Assembly (NCBI GenBank): GCA_905234025.1
Contig: CAJOFT010000002.1
Span: 1-46,243 of the forward strand
DNA: 46,243 nt
Reading direction: 5' to 3'
Source of the DNA: Paludibacteraceae bacterium
GTDB taxonomy: Bacteria > Bacteroidota > Bacteroidia > Bacteroidales > Paludibacteraceae
The notes under the pieces were generated by a model, which saw nothing but the letters and a program-made list of their open reading frames with translations, did no database searches and was not told the DNA's origin. Positions 8,875 to 17,065 of the stretch are shown here, one piece after another. Position 1 is the first letter of the stretch. The number at the start of each line of letters is the position of its first letter. The position numbers and the translations under genes are program-made.

Positions 8875-9729
8875 ATGATGGAAAAGATTTTTACAATCGT
8901 GCTGCTATGTGCAGCGATGAGTGCGAGTGCACAAACGTACGTTTGGAAGAACGGTCACGCACTGATTGAAGATCCGGACAGTATCACGTTTGTCAAGCCG
9001 GATATGGGTTTGCAGGTGTTTGACAGTTTGGATGGCGGGACACATTTTGACTATATGTTCACGTATCCTACGACCGATCATGCGGGTAAGCCGTGTGTGA
9101 TGTCGGCAGTGTTGTATCTCAATCCGGCGCAGAAAACAAGCAAGCAAATCGGCAAGATGGCGCTGTTCAACCATTATACCATTCTTCGTTCGAATCAGGC
9201 ACCGAGTGCGGGCGAACTGTTCGACTTACAGACAGTAGGTCTGAGCAAAGGTATGCCGGCTGTGCTGCCGATGAGTATGGTGACACTCAACGACCTGTAT
9301 AACCTCGGAATCAACGACAAAGATGCGTTCTTAGAGCCGCTGGCATCGAATATGAAGAGCTGGATTATTTCCAAGAAATTCAGTCTGGATGAGTTCACGG
9401 AGCTGCTTGGAACAGACAGCATAGCCAAGTTTATGAAGCCCCTATATTGTGATTCCACTTCGGCGGAAATGCAGCGTGTGCTCAGTTATGTGGACAAGAT
9501 GCGTTTCATCGATGACTGGACGCCAGATGCGGATACGGATGTGAAGCTCTATCACTCGCTCAAGGATGATATTGTTGCGCCGGAGAACTCGGAGATGATG
9601 TATCAATGGCTGGTGAGCAAAGGTGTGCAGCACGCAGAGCTTGACATGACCTCGCTGGAAGATGCTCACTTGGATTCCGGAACGTTCTTCATGCTCTACG
9701 CAGTAACAATCGATTTGAAAGATTGGTAA
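8875..9729 (+). CDS. Secreted alpha/beta-hydrolase-like protein, probably internally deleted
   Basis: This 284-residue protein has a signal peptide (cleavage near ASAQ, residue 20) followed by EDPDSITFVKP. The region HFDYMFTYPTTDHAGKP and the stretch FNHYTILRSNQAPSAGELFD match the N-terminal half of Bacteroidales secreted lipase/esterase-like proteins. The C-terminal part carries a likely acid (HSLKDDIVAP) and a His (EDAHLDSG). From my memory of the family, full-length members are about 100 residues longer and have a GYSQGG nucleophile elbow in the middle. Here the two halves join near residues 118-130, leaving only GLSKG. It may therefore be inactive. Two adjacent ATGs (8875, 8878) are equivalent starts. 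Confidence 0.65.
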   Translation: MMEKIFTIVLLCAAMSASAQTYVWKNGHALIEDPDSITFVKPDMGLQVFDSLDGGTHFDYMFTYPTTDHAGKPCVMSAVLYLNPAQKTSKQIGKMALFNHYTILRSNQAPSAGELFDLQTVGLSKGMPAVLPMSMVTLNDLYNLGINDKDAFLEPLASNMKSWIISKKFSLDEFTELLGTDSIAKFMKPLYCDSTSAEMQRVLSYVDKMRFIDDWTPDADTDVKLYHSLKDDIVAPENSEMMYQWLVSKGVQHAELDMTSLEDAHLDSGTFFMLYAVTIDLKDW

Positions 9730-9772
9730 AACAGAATGTATGCACAAGTGTATGTGCGGTGCAAAAACAAAC

Positions 9773-9802
9773 AAAAAGTGCGGCAAAAACGCACTTTTTT
9801 TT
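9773..9802 (+). terminator. Rho-independent terminator after the hydrolase-like gene
   Basis: AAAAGTGCG (about 9774-9782) pairs with CGCACTTTT (9790-9798) around a GCAAAAA loop, followed by more T to 9802. This is a strong intrinsic terminator. Its last two T bases are also the first bases of the next promoter box. Confidence 0.88.
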
Positions 9803-9831
9803 GCATATTTGCAAAATTTGTTGTACCTTTG
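9801..9831 (+). promoter_or_regulatory. Promoter of the envelope protein-metacaspase unit
   Basis: TTGC (9801-9804), 19 bases, then TACCTTTG (9824-9831). The leader to the ATG at 9855 would be about 17 bases. This rules out the longer frame starting at 9723. Confidence 0.82.
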
Positions 9832-9854
9832 CCGCCCAAAATGGAAATTGCCAA

Positions 9855-10664
9855 ATGATACGGAGAAGTTACATATTGTTACTACTGCTTTGGTGTGCGG
9901 GGCTGTGCGCACAGGAGGTGAGCAATGCCGATTGCCGCGAGAAAGACAAAAAGGTGTATATCACCTATAATCTGGACAAAGAAGCCAATATCAGCCTGAA
10001 GGTCTCCATTGACGGCGGTTCGTTCCAGTCCGTCAACGGGGCTTATCTGTCCGGAGACGTTGGCGTGAACGTGAAAGCAGGCACCAACAAAACCATCGTG
10101 TGGGACGTGATCCGTGACCGCGGCAAACTGATCGGCGAAGTGAAGTTCCAAGTGGTGGCGGTTGAATCGACGAACGCCGCCAACAAACGGCTTAAGGAAG
10201 AACGCAAACAGAACGATCCGTCGTCCTATGCGAACAAGCGCAACCGTTTCTACTCCGAAGCGGGAAAGTTTGCGTTCACGTTGGTGGAAGCGGGCTTGGC
10301 TGCGTCGCTCAAGAAAGAATCCGGTGTGCCATTTATATTGTCGGTTGCTACCTTCCGGTGCAAGATGTTCGAAATAGCTCCGGCAGCGTTTACGTATGAT
10401 TTGAGGTACCTGTCCTCCAGTCCGCGGAACGGTCTATACTGGAAGCCGCAAGCACGAATCGTGTTCCCGTTAGCGGACAATTGGGCGCTTGTTCCTTCAG
10501 TTGGTCCGTCGTACGATATATTCAACAAAGAATGGTGGGTAGTTGCCACTGCACGCGTACGGTACATATCCACTCTCATGTACTTCGACTTTTACACCGG
10601 TTATGAAGACAAGGGCTTCGCCGTCGGCGTGACAGTTTCCGGTGCTTTAACGTTTGGAAAATGA
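9855..10664 (+). CDS. Predicted envelope protein with N-terminal Ig-like accessory domain, partner of metacaspase
   Basis: This 269-residue protein has a signal peptide (MIRRSYILLLLLWCAGLCAQ). Residues 25-100 form an Ig-like domain with YNLDKEANISLKVSIDGG, LSGDVGVNVKAGTNKTIVWD and a V-K-F-Q-V strand. Similar domains accompany secreted signalling or formylglycine-type proteins in Bacteroidota. A basic, Asn-rich linker follows. The C-terminal 150 residues alternate polar and aromatic positions (YFDFYTGYEDKGFAVGVTVS, final F) and look like a small outer-membrane barrel. The stop overlaps the metacaspase start as ATGATG (10661-10666), so the pair is probably co-translated. Function is unknown. 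Confidence 0.78.
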   Translation: MIRRSYILLLLLWCAGLCAQEVSNADCREKDKKVYITYNLDKEANISLKVSIDGGSFQSVNGAYLSGDVGVNVKAGTNKTIVWDVIRDRGKLIGEVKFQVVAVESTNAANKRLKEERKQNDPSSYANKRNRFYSEAGKFAFTLVEAGLAASLKKESGVPFILSVATFRCKMFEIAPAAFTYDLRYLSSSPRNGLYWKPQARIVFPLADNWALVPSVGPSYDIFNKEWWVVATARVRYISTLMYFDFYTGYEDKGFAVGVTVSGALTFGK

Positions 10665-12340
10665 TGATTGCTATGAAGAAATTGTTTGTTATAACAGGCT
10701 TGATTTTATATGCGCTGCCGCAGTTTGCGCAACGCAGTTCGACATCAACGACGCCTGCACGGTTATTCAACATCCAGAAAGAGATTATTCCGCCATTCCT
10801 GACGGTGGACGACCAGTCTGTATTGTTCTCTGACGCAGACGGAAACAACACGATCAACGCGAAAGAAGAGTGCCATATTCAGTTCACCGTGCGCAACGAC
10901 GGCAAAGGAGATGCATACAACTGCATTGTCAAGGTCAAAGGCGAAGGCACGACGGAAGGTTTGACGTATGCGGACTACAACCTGCCGGTCATAAAAGCAG
11001 GCGAATCCTATCGCGTGAGTATTCCCGTCAATGCTTCGATGAGTACGGTCAACGGCGAAGCACGGTTTATTCTGCAAGTGGATGAGCCGAACGGATTCGG
11101 AACAGACCCGATCCAGTTGGCTGTCGGCACGCATAAGTTCGATTCGCCGTTTGTGGAGATTGTAAGCTACAAGATTCAAAGCGGCAGCGATTCGCAGTTG
11201 CGCAAGAAAAGACCGTTCAAATTGCAAGTGCTGCTGCAAAATACCGACCAAGGCGTTGCCAACAATGTCAAATGCAGTTTTACCATTCCGGAGAACATGT
11301 TCCTTCTGGACGGCGACAGAAACCAGCAATTCGAGACGTTGCAGCCGAACGAACAGAAACTGCTGGAGTTCGAAATGCAATCCAATGCCAACGTGAAAGA
11401 CAACGTGGATATTGAGTTTACGCTGTCCGAATCCTACGGACGCTATGCGAAAAACGCAACTATTCCGTTGCATTTCGGTCAAGCCATCAGCAAAGGAATG
11501 ACCAGTATCTCGGTAGCAGGCAGTGCAGGCGCAGGCGTGGCAATCACCAAAGGAAGCCTGATTTCGGATGTGGACGAGAACATTCCGAAGACAGACAAGA
11601 AAAACGCCAACACCTTCGTGCTGATTATTGCCAACGAACGCTACCAGCAGGTGGCATCGGTGCCGTTTGCGATGAATGACGGAAGAATCTTCCAGCAGTA
11701 CTGCGAACAGACATTGGGCATTCCGACGAAGAACATCCACATCCGCACGAACGCGACAGGCAATCAGATCAAGGGCGAAATGAGCTGGCTGAAGAACGTG
11801 GTGGAAGTGTTTGACAATCCGAACGTCATTTTCTACTACGCCGGACACGGAATCCCGGACGAATCCAGCAAAACAGCCTATATGCTGCCGGTGGATGGAA
11901 TCATGAGCGATTTGAGCACGTGCTACAAACTGGACGATTTGTACAACACCTTGGGCGAACTGCCCGCAGGACGGATCTCCGTATTCATGGATGCCTGCTT
12001 CAGCGGCAGCAAGCGTGAACAGGGGATGCTTGCTTCGGCACGCGGTGTCGCACTGAAAGCAAAAGCCGGACAACCCAAAGGCAATATGGTGGTGTTCTCC
12101 GCCGCACAAGGAGACGAGACGGCTTATCCGTACACCGCCAAACAGCACGGTATGTTCACGTACTATCTCCTCAAAAAACTGCAAGAGACAAAAGGAGACG
12201 TCACTTTGCAGGAATTAGGGAACTATATCACCACAAACGTCAAACAGCAGTCTGTTTTGGAAAACAACAAGATGCAGTCACCCTGTGTCATGCCCGCAAC
12301 AGACGTTGCAGACAACTGGAAGAACTGGAAACTGAAATAA
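10661..12340 (+). CDS. Secreted metacaspase-like peptidase (C14 family) with EF-hand-like loop
   Basis: This 559-residue protein has a signal peptide in its first 24 residues; the ATG at 10673 is an alternative start. Residues 58-69 (DADGNNTINAKE) fit a 12-residue EF-hand calcium loop with D, D, N, T, I and E in register. Residues 70-275 contain two CARDB/Ig-like beta domains (TVRNDGKGDAYNCIVKVKG; LQNTDQGVANNVKCSFTIP). The caspase fold spans about 316-545, with catalytic His396 in FYYAGHG and Cys446 in FMDACFSG. Metacaspases cleave after Arg or Lys and are often calcium dependent. Signal peptide and partner suggest action in the periplasm or at the surface. Target unknown. Confidence 0.92.
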   Translation: MMIAMKKLFVITGLILYALPQFAQRSSTSTTPARLFNIQKEIIPPFLTVDDQSVLFSDADGNNTINAKEECHIQFTVRNDGKGDAYNCIVKVKGEGTTEGLTYADYNLPVIKAGESYRVSIPVNASMSTVNGEARFILQVDEPNGFGTDPIQLAVGTHKFDSPFVEIVSYKIQSGSDSQLRKKRPFKLQVLLQNTDQGVANNVKCSFTIPENMFLLDGDRNQQFETLQPNEQKLLEFEMQSNANVKDNVDIEFTLSESYGRYAKNATIPLHFGQAISKGMTSISVAGSAGAGVAITKGSLISDVDENIPKTDKKNANTFVLIIANERYQQVASVPFAMNDGRIFQQYCEQTLGIPTKNIHIRTNATGNQIKGEMSWLKNVVEVFDNPNVIFYYAGHGIPDESSKTAYMLPVDGIMSDLSTCYKLDDLYNTLGELPAGRISVFMDACFSGSKREQGMLASARGVALKAKAGQPKGNMVVFSAAQGDETAYPYTAKQHGMFTYYLLKKLQETKGDVTLQELGNYITTNVKQQSVLENNKMQSPCVMPATDVADNWKNWKLK

Positions 12341-12360
12341 GCACTCATACATAAAAACAT

Positions 12361-13248
12361 ATGAAAAATATCGCTTTTATAATCAATCCGATTTCGGGAA
12401 CACAACAGGGCATCAAACGCAAACTGCCGAAACTGATTGAAAAAGAACTGGATCGCAGCCAGTGGTTGCAGAACATCGTATTTACCGAATATGCGGGTCA
12501 TGCGACAGAGTTGGCAAAGCAGTTTGCCGTTATGGGTTTTGATGCCGTAGTGGCAGTCGGCGGAGACGGCACGGCGAACGAAGTGGCACAAGGTCTGCGG
12601 GACACGGAAACAGCTCTTGGCATATTGCCGATGGGCAGCGGGAACGGTTTTGCACGCCATCTGCATATTCCGATGCAACCGGTGAAAGCCATACAGATGC
12701 TGAACAGGTCGGAAACAATCCGTTGTGATTACGGACTGGCAAACGAACGGCTGTTTGTCACCACATGCGGAACTGGCTTTGACGCACTGATTGCCTATCA
12801 GTTCTCCAAAGCAGGCAAACGGGGACTCAAAACCTATGTGGAAAAGGTGGTGAAAGACCTGCTGACCTACAAGAGCCAGACCTATCACATTGTCGGAGAA
12901 GATCTGGACATTACCCACAAGGCGTTTCTGATTACGTTTGCGAATGCTTCCCAGTGGGGCAATGACGCATACATTGCGCCGAAAGCAAGCGTGCAGGACG
13001 GTCAAATGGACATCTGTATGATGAGTTCGTCGGCATTGTTAGGTGCTCCGGGCTTGGCACTGCGACTGTTCACAAAGAACATCGACAACAGCCTGTTCAT
13101 GGACACGGTGAAGGCAAAAGACATTATGCTGTTCCGCGAAGAAGAGGCGCCGTTCCATATTGACGGCGACCCCGTGAAGATGCCGAAAGACATACGGATT
13201 AGGATTGTGGAAAACGGATTGAAAGTATTGGCGGAAAAGAGGTTTTAA
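12361..13248 (+). CDS. Diacylglycerol/lipid kinase family protein (YegS-like)
   Basis: This 295-residue protein begins with FIINPISGTQQG, a lipid-kinase phosphate-binding start. VGGDGTANEVAQGL carries the invariant GGDGT, and PMGSGNGFARHL the second nucleotide-site motif. A beta-sandwich C-terminal domain ends with FHIDGDPVKMP. Family members phosphorylate diacylglycerol, sphingoid bases or related lipids with ATP at the inner membrane. Many Bacteroidales make sphingolipids, so the substrate could be either type. It starts 20 bases after the metacaspase stop with no obvious promoter. Confidence 0.92.
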   Translation: MKNIAFIINPISGTQQGIKRKLPKLIEKELDRSQWLQNIVFTEYAGHATELAKQFAVMGFDAVVAVGGDGTANEVAQGLRDTETALGILPMGSGNGFARHLHIPMQPVKAIQMLNRSETIRCDYGLANERLFVTTCGTGFDALIAYQFSKAGKRGLKTYVEKVVKDLLTYKSQTYHIVGEDLDITHKAFLITFANASQWGNDAYIAPKASVQDGQMDICMMSSSALLGAPGLALRLFTKNIDNSLFMDTVKAKDIMLFREEEAPFHIDGDPVKMPKDIRIRIVENGLKVLAEKRF

Positions 13249-13294
13249 GGAGTTAAAGAGTTAAAGAATTAAGGAGTTAAGGGATTAAAGAGTT
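13249..13294 (+). repeat. Intergenic short tandem repeat (GAGTTAAA-type)
   Basis: The whole gap between the lipid kinase and dut is built of about six degenerate copies of GAGTTAAA (period 7-9) and runs up to the dut start codon. It contains no other signal and forms the entire dut leader if the genes are co-transcribed. Confidence 0.85.
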
Positions 13295-13729
13295 ATGGTC
13301 GTAAAGTTTATCAACAAGAGCAATAATCCGTTGCCAAGATATGAAAGCGCACAGGCAGCAGGCATGGATATACGGTGCCATATTGCGGAAGCCGTGACCC
13401 TGCAACCGCTGGAGCGCAAACTGATTCCGACAGGTTTGTTCATGCAGCTGTCGGTCGGTTACGAAGCACAAATCCGTCCGCGGAGCGGACTGGCACTGAA
13501 GCGCGGTCTGACCGTGCTGAATACACCGGGAACCATTGACGCGGATTACCGCGGAGAAGTAGGTGTCATACTGATAAACATGTCCAACGAGCCGCAAACC
13601 ATCGAGCCGGGAGAACGCATCTGCCAAATGGTGATTGCAAAGCACGAACAGCCGGAAGTGTTGGAAGTGGATGTACTGGATGAGACGGAACGCGGAGCTG
13701 GCGGATTCGGACATAGCGGAGTGAAATAG
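13295..13729 (+). CDS. dut: dUTP diphosphatase (trimeric dUTPase)
   Basis: This 144-residue protein has all five trimeric dUTPase motifs in order: [39 protein letters not shown] and the C-terminal Gly-rich lid [10 protein letters not shown]. The Asp in TIDADYRG activates the catalytic water. It hydrolyses dUTP to dUMP and diphosphate, keeping uracil out of DNA and feeding dTMP synthesis in the cytoplasm. Length is typical. The stop TAG shares its last base with the GTG start of the next gene, so the operon continues. Confidence 0.98.
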   Translation: MVVKFINKSNNPLPRYESAQAAGMDIRCHIAEAVTLQPLERKLIPTGLFMQLSVGYEAQIRPRSGLALKRGLTVLNTPGTIDADYRGEVGVILINMSNEPQTIEPGERICQMVIAKHEQPEVLEVDVLDETERGAGGFGHSGVK

Positions 13730-14862
13730 TGAGATTCAGAAACGTCATATTGGTCCTTGTGGTGCTACTGCCGCTGACAGCAGCATTTGCCAAGAAGAAA
13801 CCGGCGGCACCGACTGTTCCTGAAGAGCAGTTGGAGCAGTTCAAGTACTATTTCTATGCCTCGCGGGAAGCACTGGACAAGGAAGAGTACGACCGTGCAC
13901 TGGTGCTTTTGCACTTCTGCGAACAACTGAATCCGTACGACGGTTTGACCAAGTCGAATCTCGGACGGTTGTATGCGGCATTAGGTCGTGAGAAAGATGC
14001 CGAGAAAACGCTGGAAGAAGCGGTCAGACTTGCGCCCAATGACTGTTGGGAGCCATTCGCAGATTTTCTGCTCCGCAAAGGAGATATAGTGAGTACGCTC
14101 CGTGCACAAATCGTGACGGAAGCAGCTCACAGACGCAATCCCAAAGATGCAGATATAGCGGATTATCTGCTTCCCATCTATGTGAAACGCTACCAATGGA
14201 ACAAAGCCGTTGCGTTAATGGACGAGATTGACGCATTACGCGGCTACAATGCCAACAGCGCGCTGAACCGTTACCGGATTTACTACCAGATGGGAAACCG
14301 CAAACGCGCCTATGAAGAAATAGACCGCTACCTCAAGCAGGATCCGACATCGTTGTATTTCCTCATGCTCAAGTCCAATATCTATGCCATGCAGGAAAAC
14401 TTCGTCGAAGTATATGCCATCGCCGAACGGATTGCCAAGACCGTTCCGTTGGAAGAGGAAGACTACCAACTTATCAAGCAGGACAAGTATTGCGCGTACT
14501 ATATCAGTCTCATCAAAGCGGAAGAAGCCGATTCGCTGATTGTTGCGGGTAACATAGAAAAAGCCTTCGAGACCTACGAGATTTCGTTGTTCCTGCTCCC
14601 GCAAAACCTCTATACGCTGAACAACTACGCCTATAATATTGCCATTCACGGCGGCGATATCAAACAGGCGGAACGGATGAGTGCTGAAACCATCAAAGCC
14701 GAGCCGAACAATGCGATTTATCTGGACACGTACGGATGGATTCTGCACCTGCAAGGACAGAATGCACTGGCAAGTTTCTATCTGAAACGGGCATTGGAGA
14801 ACGTAAAGGACGACTTCAACAGGAAAGTGATTCAGGAACATTTGGACGAACTTGAAAAATAG
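13729..14862 (+). CDS. TPR-repeat protein with signal peptide
   Basis: This 377-residue protein uses a GTG start overlapping the dut stop by one base. A signal peptide ends near AAFAKKK (residue 20). Tetratricopeptide repeats follow. The clearest are DEEYDRALVLLHFCEQLNPY-like (about residues 45-75), LGREKDAEKTLEEAVRLAP (about 84-102), and the C-terminal NNAIYLDTYGWILHLQGQ, typical of envelope TPR lipoproteins and secretion-associated TPR proteins. No lipobox is seen. TPR solenoids are protein-protein scaffolds. Position before DUF4292 and EnvC-like genes suggests a role in cell-envelope assembly; the partner is unknown. Confidence 0.88.
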   Translation: MRFRNVILVLVVLLPLTAAFAKKKPAAPTVPEEQLEQFKYYFYASREALDKEEYDRALVLLHFCEQLNPYDGLTKSNLGRLYAALGREKDAEKTLEEAVRLAPNDCWEPFADFLLRKGDIVSTLRAQIVTEAAHRRNPKDADIADYLLPIYVKRYQWNKAVALMDEIDALRGYNANSALNRYRIYYQMGNRKRAYEEIDRYLKQDPTSLYFLMLKSNIYAMQENFVEVYAIAERIAKTVPLEEEDYQLIKQDKYCAYYISLIKAEEADSLIVAGNIEKAFETYEISLFLLPQNLYTLNNYAYNIAIHGGDIKQAERMSAETIKAEPNNAIYLDTYGWILHLQGQNALASFYLKRALENVKDDFNRKVIQEHLDELEK

Positions 14863-15400
14863 AACATACATATTGCTTTTGTGTGCGGTGTTCCTGCTTT
14901 GCGGCTGCGCGTCAAAGAAGCACACCGTCAAACCGACCGAGCCGCAGCCGGATCAAACAACGCCGACATGGCACACGGCACAAGCCGCAAACACCCAGTT
15001 GACACTGGACGTGGATATGCAGCGTTACAGCGTCATGTGCCAGATACAGGCTGTGCGGGATTCGATGATTGTTATTTCCGTCATGCCAATGCTGAACATG
15101 GAGCTTTTGCGACTGGAGTTTACACCGGACACGGCAATCGTGATTGACAAGATCAACCACCGTTACACCAAGTTGGCACTGGATGCTGCACAGGATGAGG
15201 TTGTGCCGGCAATCAAGTGGAAAGACCTGCAGAACTTTGCCACAGGAACGGGGTTCAACTCCTTGGGCTACTCGTTCCGCGAGCACACCGTGCGGCTCAC
15301 TGCATCTTACGGAGAGATTGTATATGATGCGCCCGTAAACGTCAGACACCAACGGCTTGAACGCTACCAGTTTGTAGATATAAACACGATACTGAAATGA
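14852..15400 (+). CDS. DUF4292 lipoprotein
   Basis: This 182-residue protein uses a TTG start overlapping the TPR gene by 11 bases. The N-terminus MKNRTYILLLCAVFLLCGCA has a clear lipobox with Cys at residue 19, so it is probably lipid anchored. The body (SVMPMLNMELLRLEFTPDTA, then IDKINHRYTKL) resembles the LolA/LolB-like half-barrel fold of DUF4292. In Bacteroidota this gene commonly stands between a TPR gene and an EnvC-like gene, as here. A lipoprotein-carrier or outer-membrane role is inferred from fold similarity only. The stop overlaps the next start as ATGA. Confidence 0.88.
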   Translation: MKNRTYILLLCAVFLLCGCASKKHTVKPTEPQPDQTTPTWHTAQAANTQLTLDVDMQRYSVMCQIQAVRDSMIVISVMPMLNMELLRLEFTPDTAIVIDKINHRYTKLALDAAQDEVVPAIKWKDLQNFATGTGFNSLGYSFREHTVRLTASYGEIVYDAPVNVRHQRLERYQFVDINTILK

Positions 15401-16569
15401 AACGACTGCTGACATATTGCCTGATAAGTATTTGTGCCATAAGCATTTATGCAGAAAGCGTCAAGACGTTGCAAAAACAGCAGCGCGAACTCAAGCAGCA
15501 GATTGAGCAGACGAACAAGATGCTGCAACAGACGAAGAAAAACGAATCGGCAACCGTCACCAAACTACAGTTGCTTGACCAAAATATCAAGACGCAGAAG
15601 AAGTTGATTTCGAATCTGGACAAAGAGATTTCAACCTTGGACACGGAAATGGCAGGCTTGAACAGGCGGCGCGACACACTGGAACGCAATTTATCCGCCC
15701 TGAAAGCCGATTATGCCAAAATGGTGCGCGAAAGCCACTATGCCCAACTACAGCAGTCACCGTTGCTGTTCCTGCTCTCATCAGATAGTTTCCAGCAACT
15801 TGTGCGCCGGATCCGTTACATGCAACAGGTGGCACAATACAGGCGGCTACAGGTGGCGCGCATTGAAGGCGTCAAACTGGAAATTGAACAACAAGACCAG
15901 CAATTGCGTGAGCACAAGCAGGACAAGCAGCAGGCTCTCAAGAAACAGAAACGCGAACAGGAAGCACTTGCACGCGACGAACGCAAGCAACAACAGATGC
16001 TCAAAGACCTGAAGAAAAAAGAAAAAGACCTGCTTGCCGAACTCAAAAAACAGCAAAAGAAAGCGGACGAGTTGAACAAGAAGATTACTGCCACGATTGA
16101 GAAACAGGCGAAGGAACAGGAGAAGGCGGCACTGACCAAAGAACAGCAACTCGTTGCAGGCGGATTCGAGCAGAACAAAGGCAAACTGCCCTGGCCGATT
16201 GAGAAAGGGTTTATCTCCGGCACGTTCGGCAAACACCAGCATCCGCTATACAAGGATGTGACCGTGGACAACAAAGGCATTTACCTGCAAACGACTGCCG
16301 GAGCGGCTGCACGTGCCGTATTTGAGGGCGAAGTGACTTCATGCTTTATGATGAGCGGCTCCTATGCCGTCATCGTGGCACACGGAAACTACAGGTCGGT
16401 TTATGCAGGTCTGAGCCGTCTGAACGTCAAACAGGGGGACAAACTGGCTGCCAAACAGAAAATCGGAACAATTTATTCCGACCCCGAACAAGACAATAAA
16501 ACGGAACTCTTCTTCCAAATCTGGAAGGACAAGACAGTACTTAATCCGAGCAACTGGCTCGCAAAATGA
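15397..16569 (+). CDS. EnvC-like coiled-coil protein with degenerate M23 (LytM) domain
   Basis: This 390-residue protein has a signal peptide in the first 20 residues. A long Gln/Lys-rich coiled coil covers about 22-250, interrupted by a short helical insert, and a LytM domain covers about 265-390. The domain keeps the fold markers (GTFGKHQHPLY, AHGNYRSVYAGLS, LNPSNWL). It lacks the usual zinc ligands: HxGxD appears as NKGIY and HLHFE as ELFFQ. EnvC and NlpD of E. coli are also inactive LytM proteins that activate amidases at the division septum. The same role is inferred here, in the periplasm. Confidence 0.93.
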   Translation: MKRLLTYCLISICAISIYAESVKTLQKQQRELKQQIEQTNKMLQQTKKNESATVTKLQLLDQNIKTQKKLISNLDKEISTLDTEMAGLNRRRDTLERNLSALKADYAKMVRESHYAQLQQSPLLFLLSSDSFQQLVRRIRYMQQVAQYRRLQVARIEGVKLEIEQQDQQLREHKQDKQQALKKQKREQEALARDERKQQQMLKDLKKKEKDLLAELKKQQKKADELNKKITATIEKQAKEQEKAALTKEQQLVAGGFEQNKGKLPWPIEKGFISGTFGKHQHPLYKDVTVDNKGIYLQTTAGAAARAVFEGEVTSCFMMSGSYAVIVAHGNYRSVYAGLSRLNVKQGDKLAAKQKIGTIYSDPEQDNKTELFFQIWKDKTVLNPSNWLAK

Positions 16570-16582
16570 AAATTGACAAGTT

Positions 16583-17050
16583 ATGAAATATAAGGCATTT
16601 TTACTATTCGTTCTTGGCACCGTGCTGCTGTCCGGCTGCAAGAAAAACGACTGGATGGACTGGAAAGCACAAAACCAGTTATGGCTGGAGCAGAACAAAA
16701 CTAAACCCGGTGTAGAGACTTCTTCGACCGGATTGCAATACAAAATCATCGCAGACCCGAATCCGACAGATGCCAAACCAAATGTCAGCAGCCGTGTTTA
16801 TTGCGACTACCGCGGCACACTCATTAACGGCGTACAGTTTGACGGAGGAACAGCCACCCTGCTTGTCAGCAACGTCGTTGAAGGCTTTGCGGAAGGACTG
16901 AAGAAGATTCACTGTCACGGAGACATTGAACTGTATATCCCTTACGAATTGGGCTACAAGGACGAAGAACAAGGCACTGAAGGAACGGCGTCTTATATTC
17001 CGCCCTATTCCACGCTCATCTTTACCATCCATATCCGTGGCGTCCAATAA
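16583..17050 (+). CDS. FKBP-type peptidyl-prolyl isomerase lipoprotein
   Basis: This 155-residue protein has a lipobox (VLLSGCKK, Cys about residue 19). A linker rich in Trp and Gln is followed by one FKBP domain: SSRVYCDYRGTLINGVQFDG, VVEGFAEGLKKI and IPYELGYKD, ending IPPYSTLIFTIHI. FKBPs catalyse proline cis-trans isomerisation and help fold secreted proteins. Lipid anchoring places it at the periplasmic face of a membrane. The tip region before IPPYST carries an extra acidic insert. It probably belongs to the same operon as the EnvC-like gene, 13 bases upstream. Confidence 0.93.
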   Translation: MKYKAFLLFVLGTVLLSGCKKNDWMDWKAQNQLWLEQNKTKPGVETSSTGLQYKIIADPNPTDAKPNVSSRVYCDYRGTLINGVQFDGGTATLLVSNVVEGFAEGLKKIHCHGDIELYIPYELGYKDEEQGTEGTASYIPPYSTLIFTIHIRGVQ

Positions 17051-17065
17051 TCAGCCGCAAATCAA

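Noticed and set aside
9238..9252. GLSKG as a genuine GxSxG serine-hydrolase elbow
   Set aside because: It matches the pattern but sits at the suspected deletion joint, lacks the usual flanking strand and the second Gly, and is followed by residues that resemble a later part of the family. Left open in the findings.
9723..9854. Upstream extension of the envelope protein paired with the metacaspase
   Set aside because: It crosses the terminator at 9773-9802 and promoter at 9801-9831, and the signal peptide starts at 9855.
10763..12184. Long open frame (473 codons) antisense to the metacaspase gene
   Set aside because: It is the shadow of a codon-biased gene; the translation is Cys/His/Val-rich, without domains or promoter.
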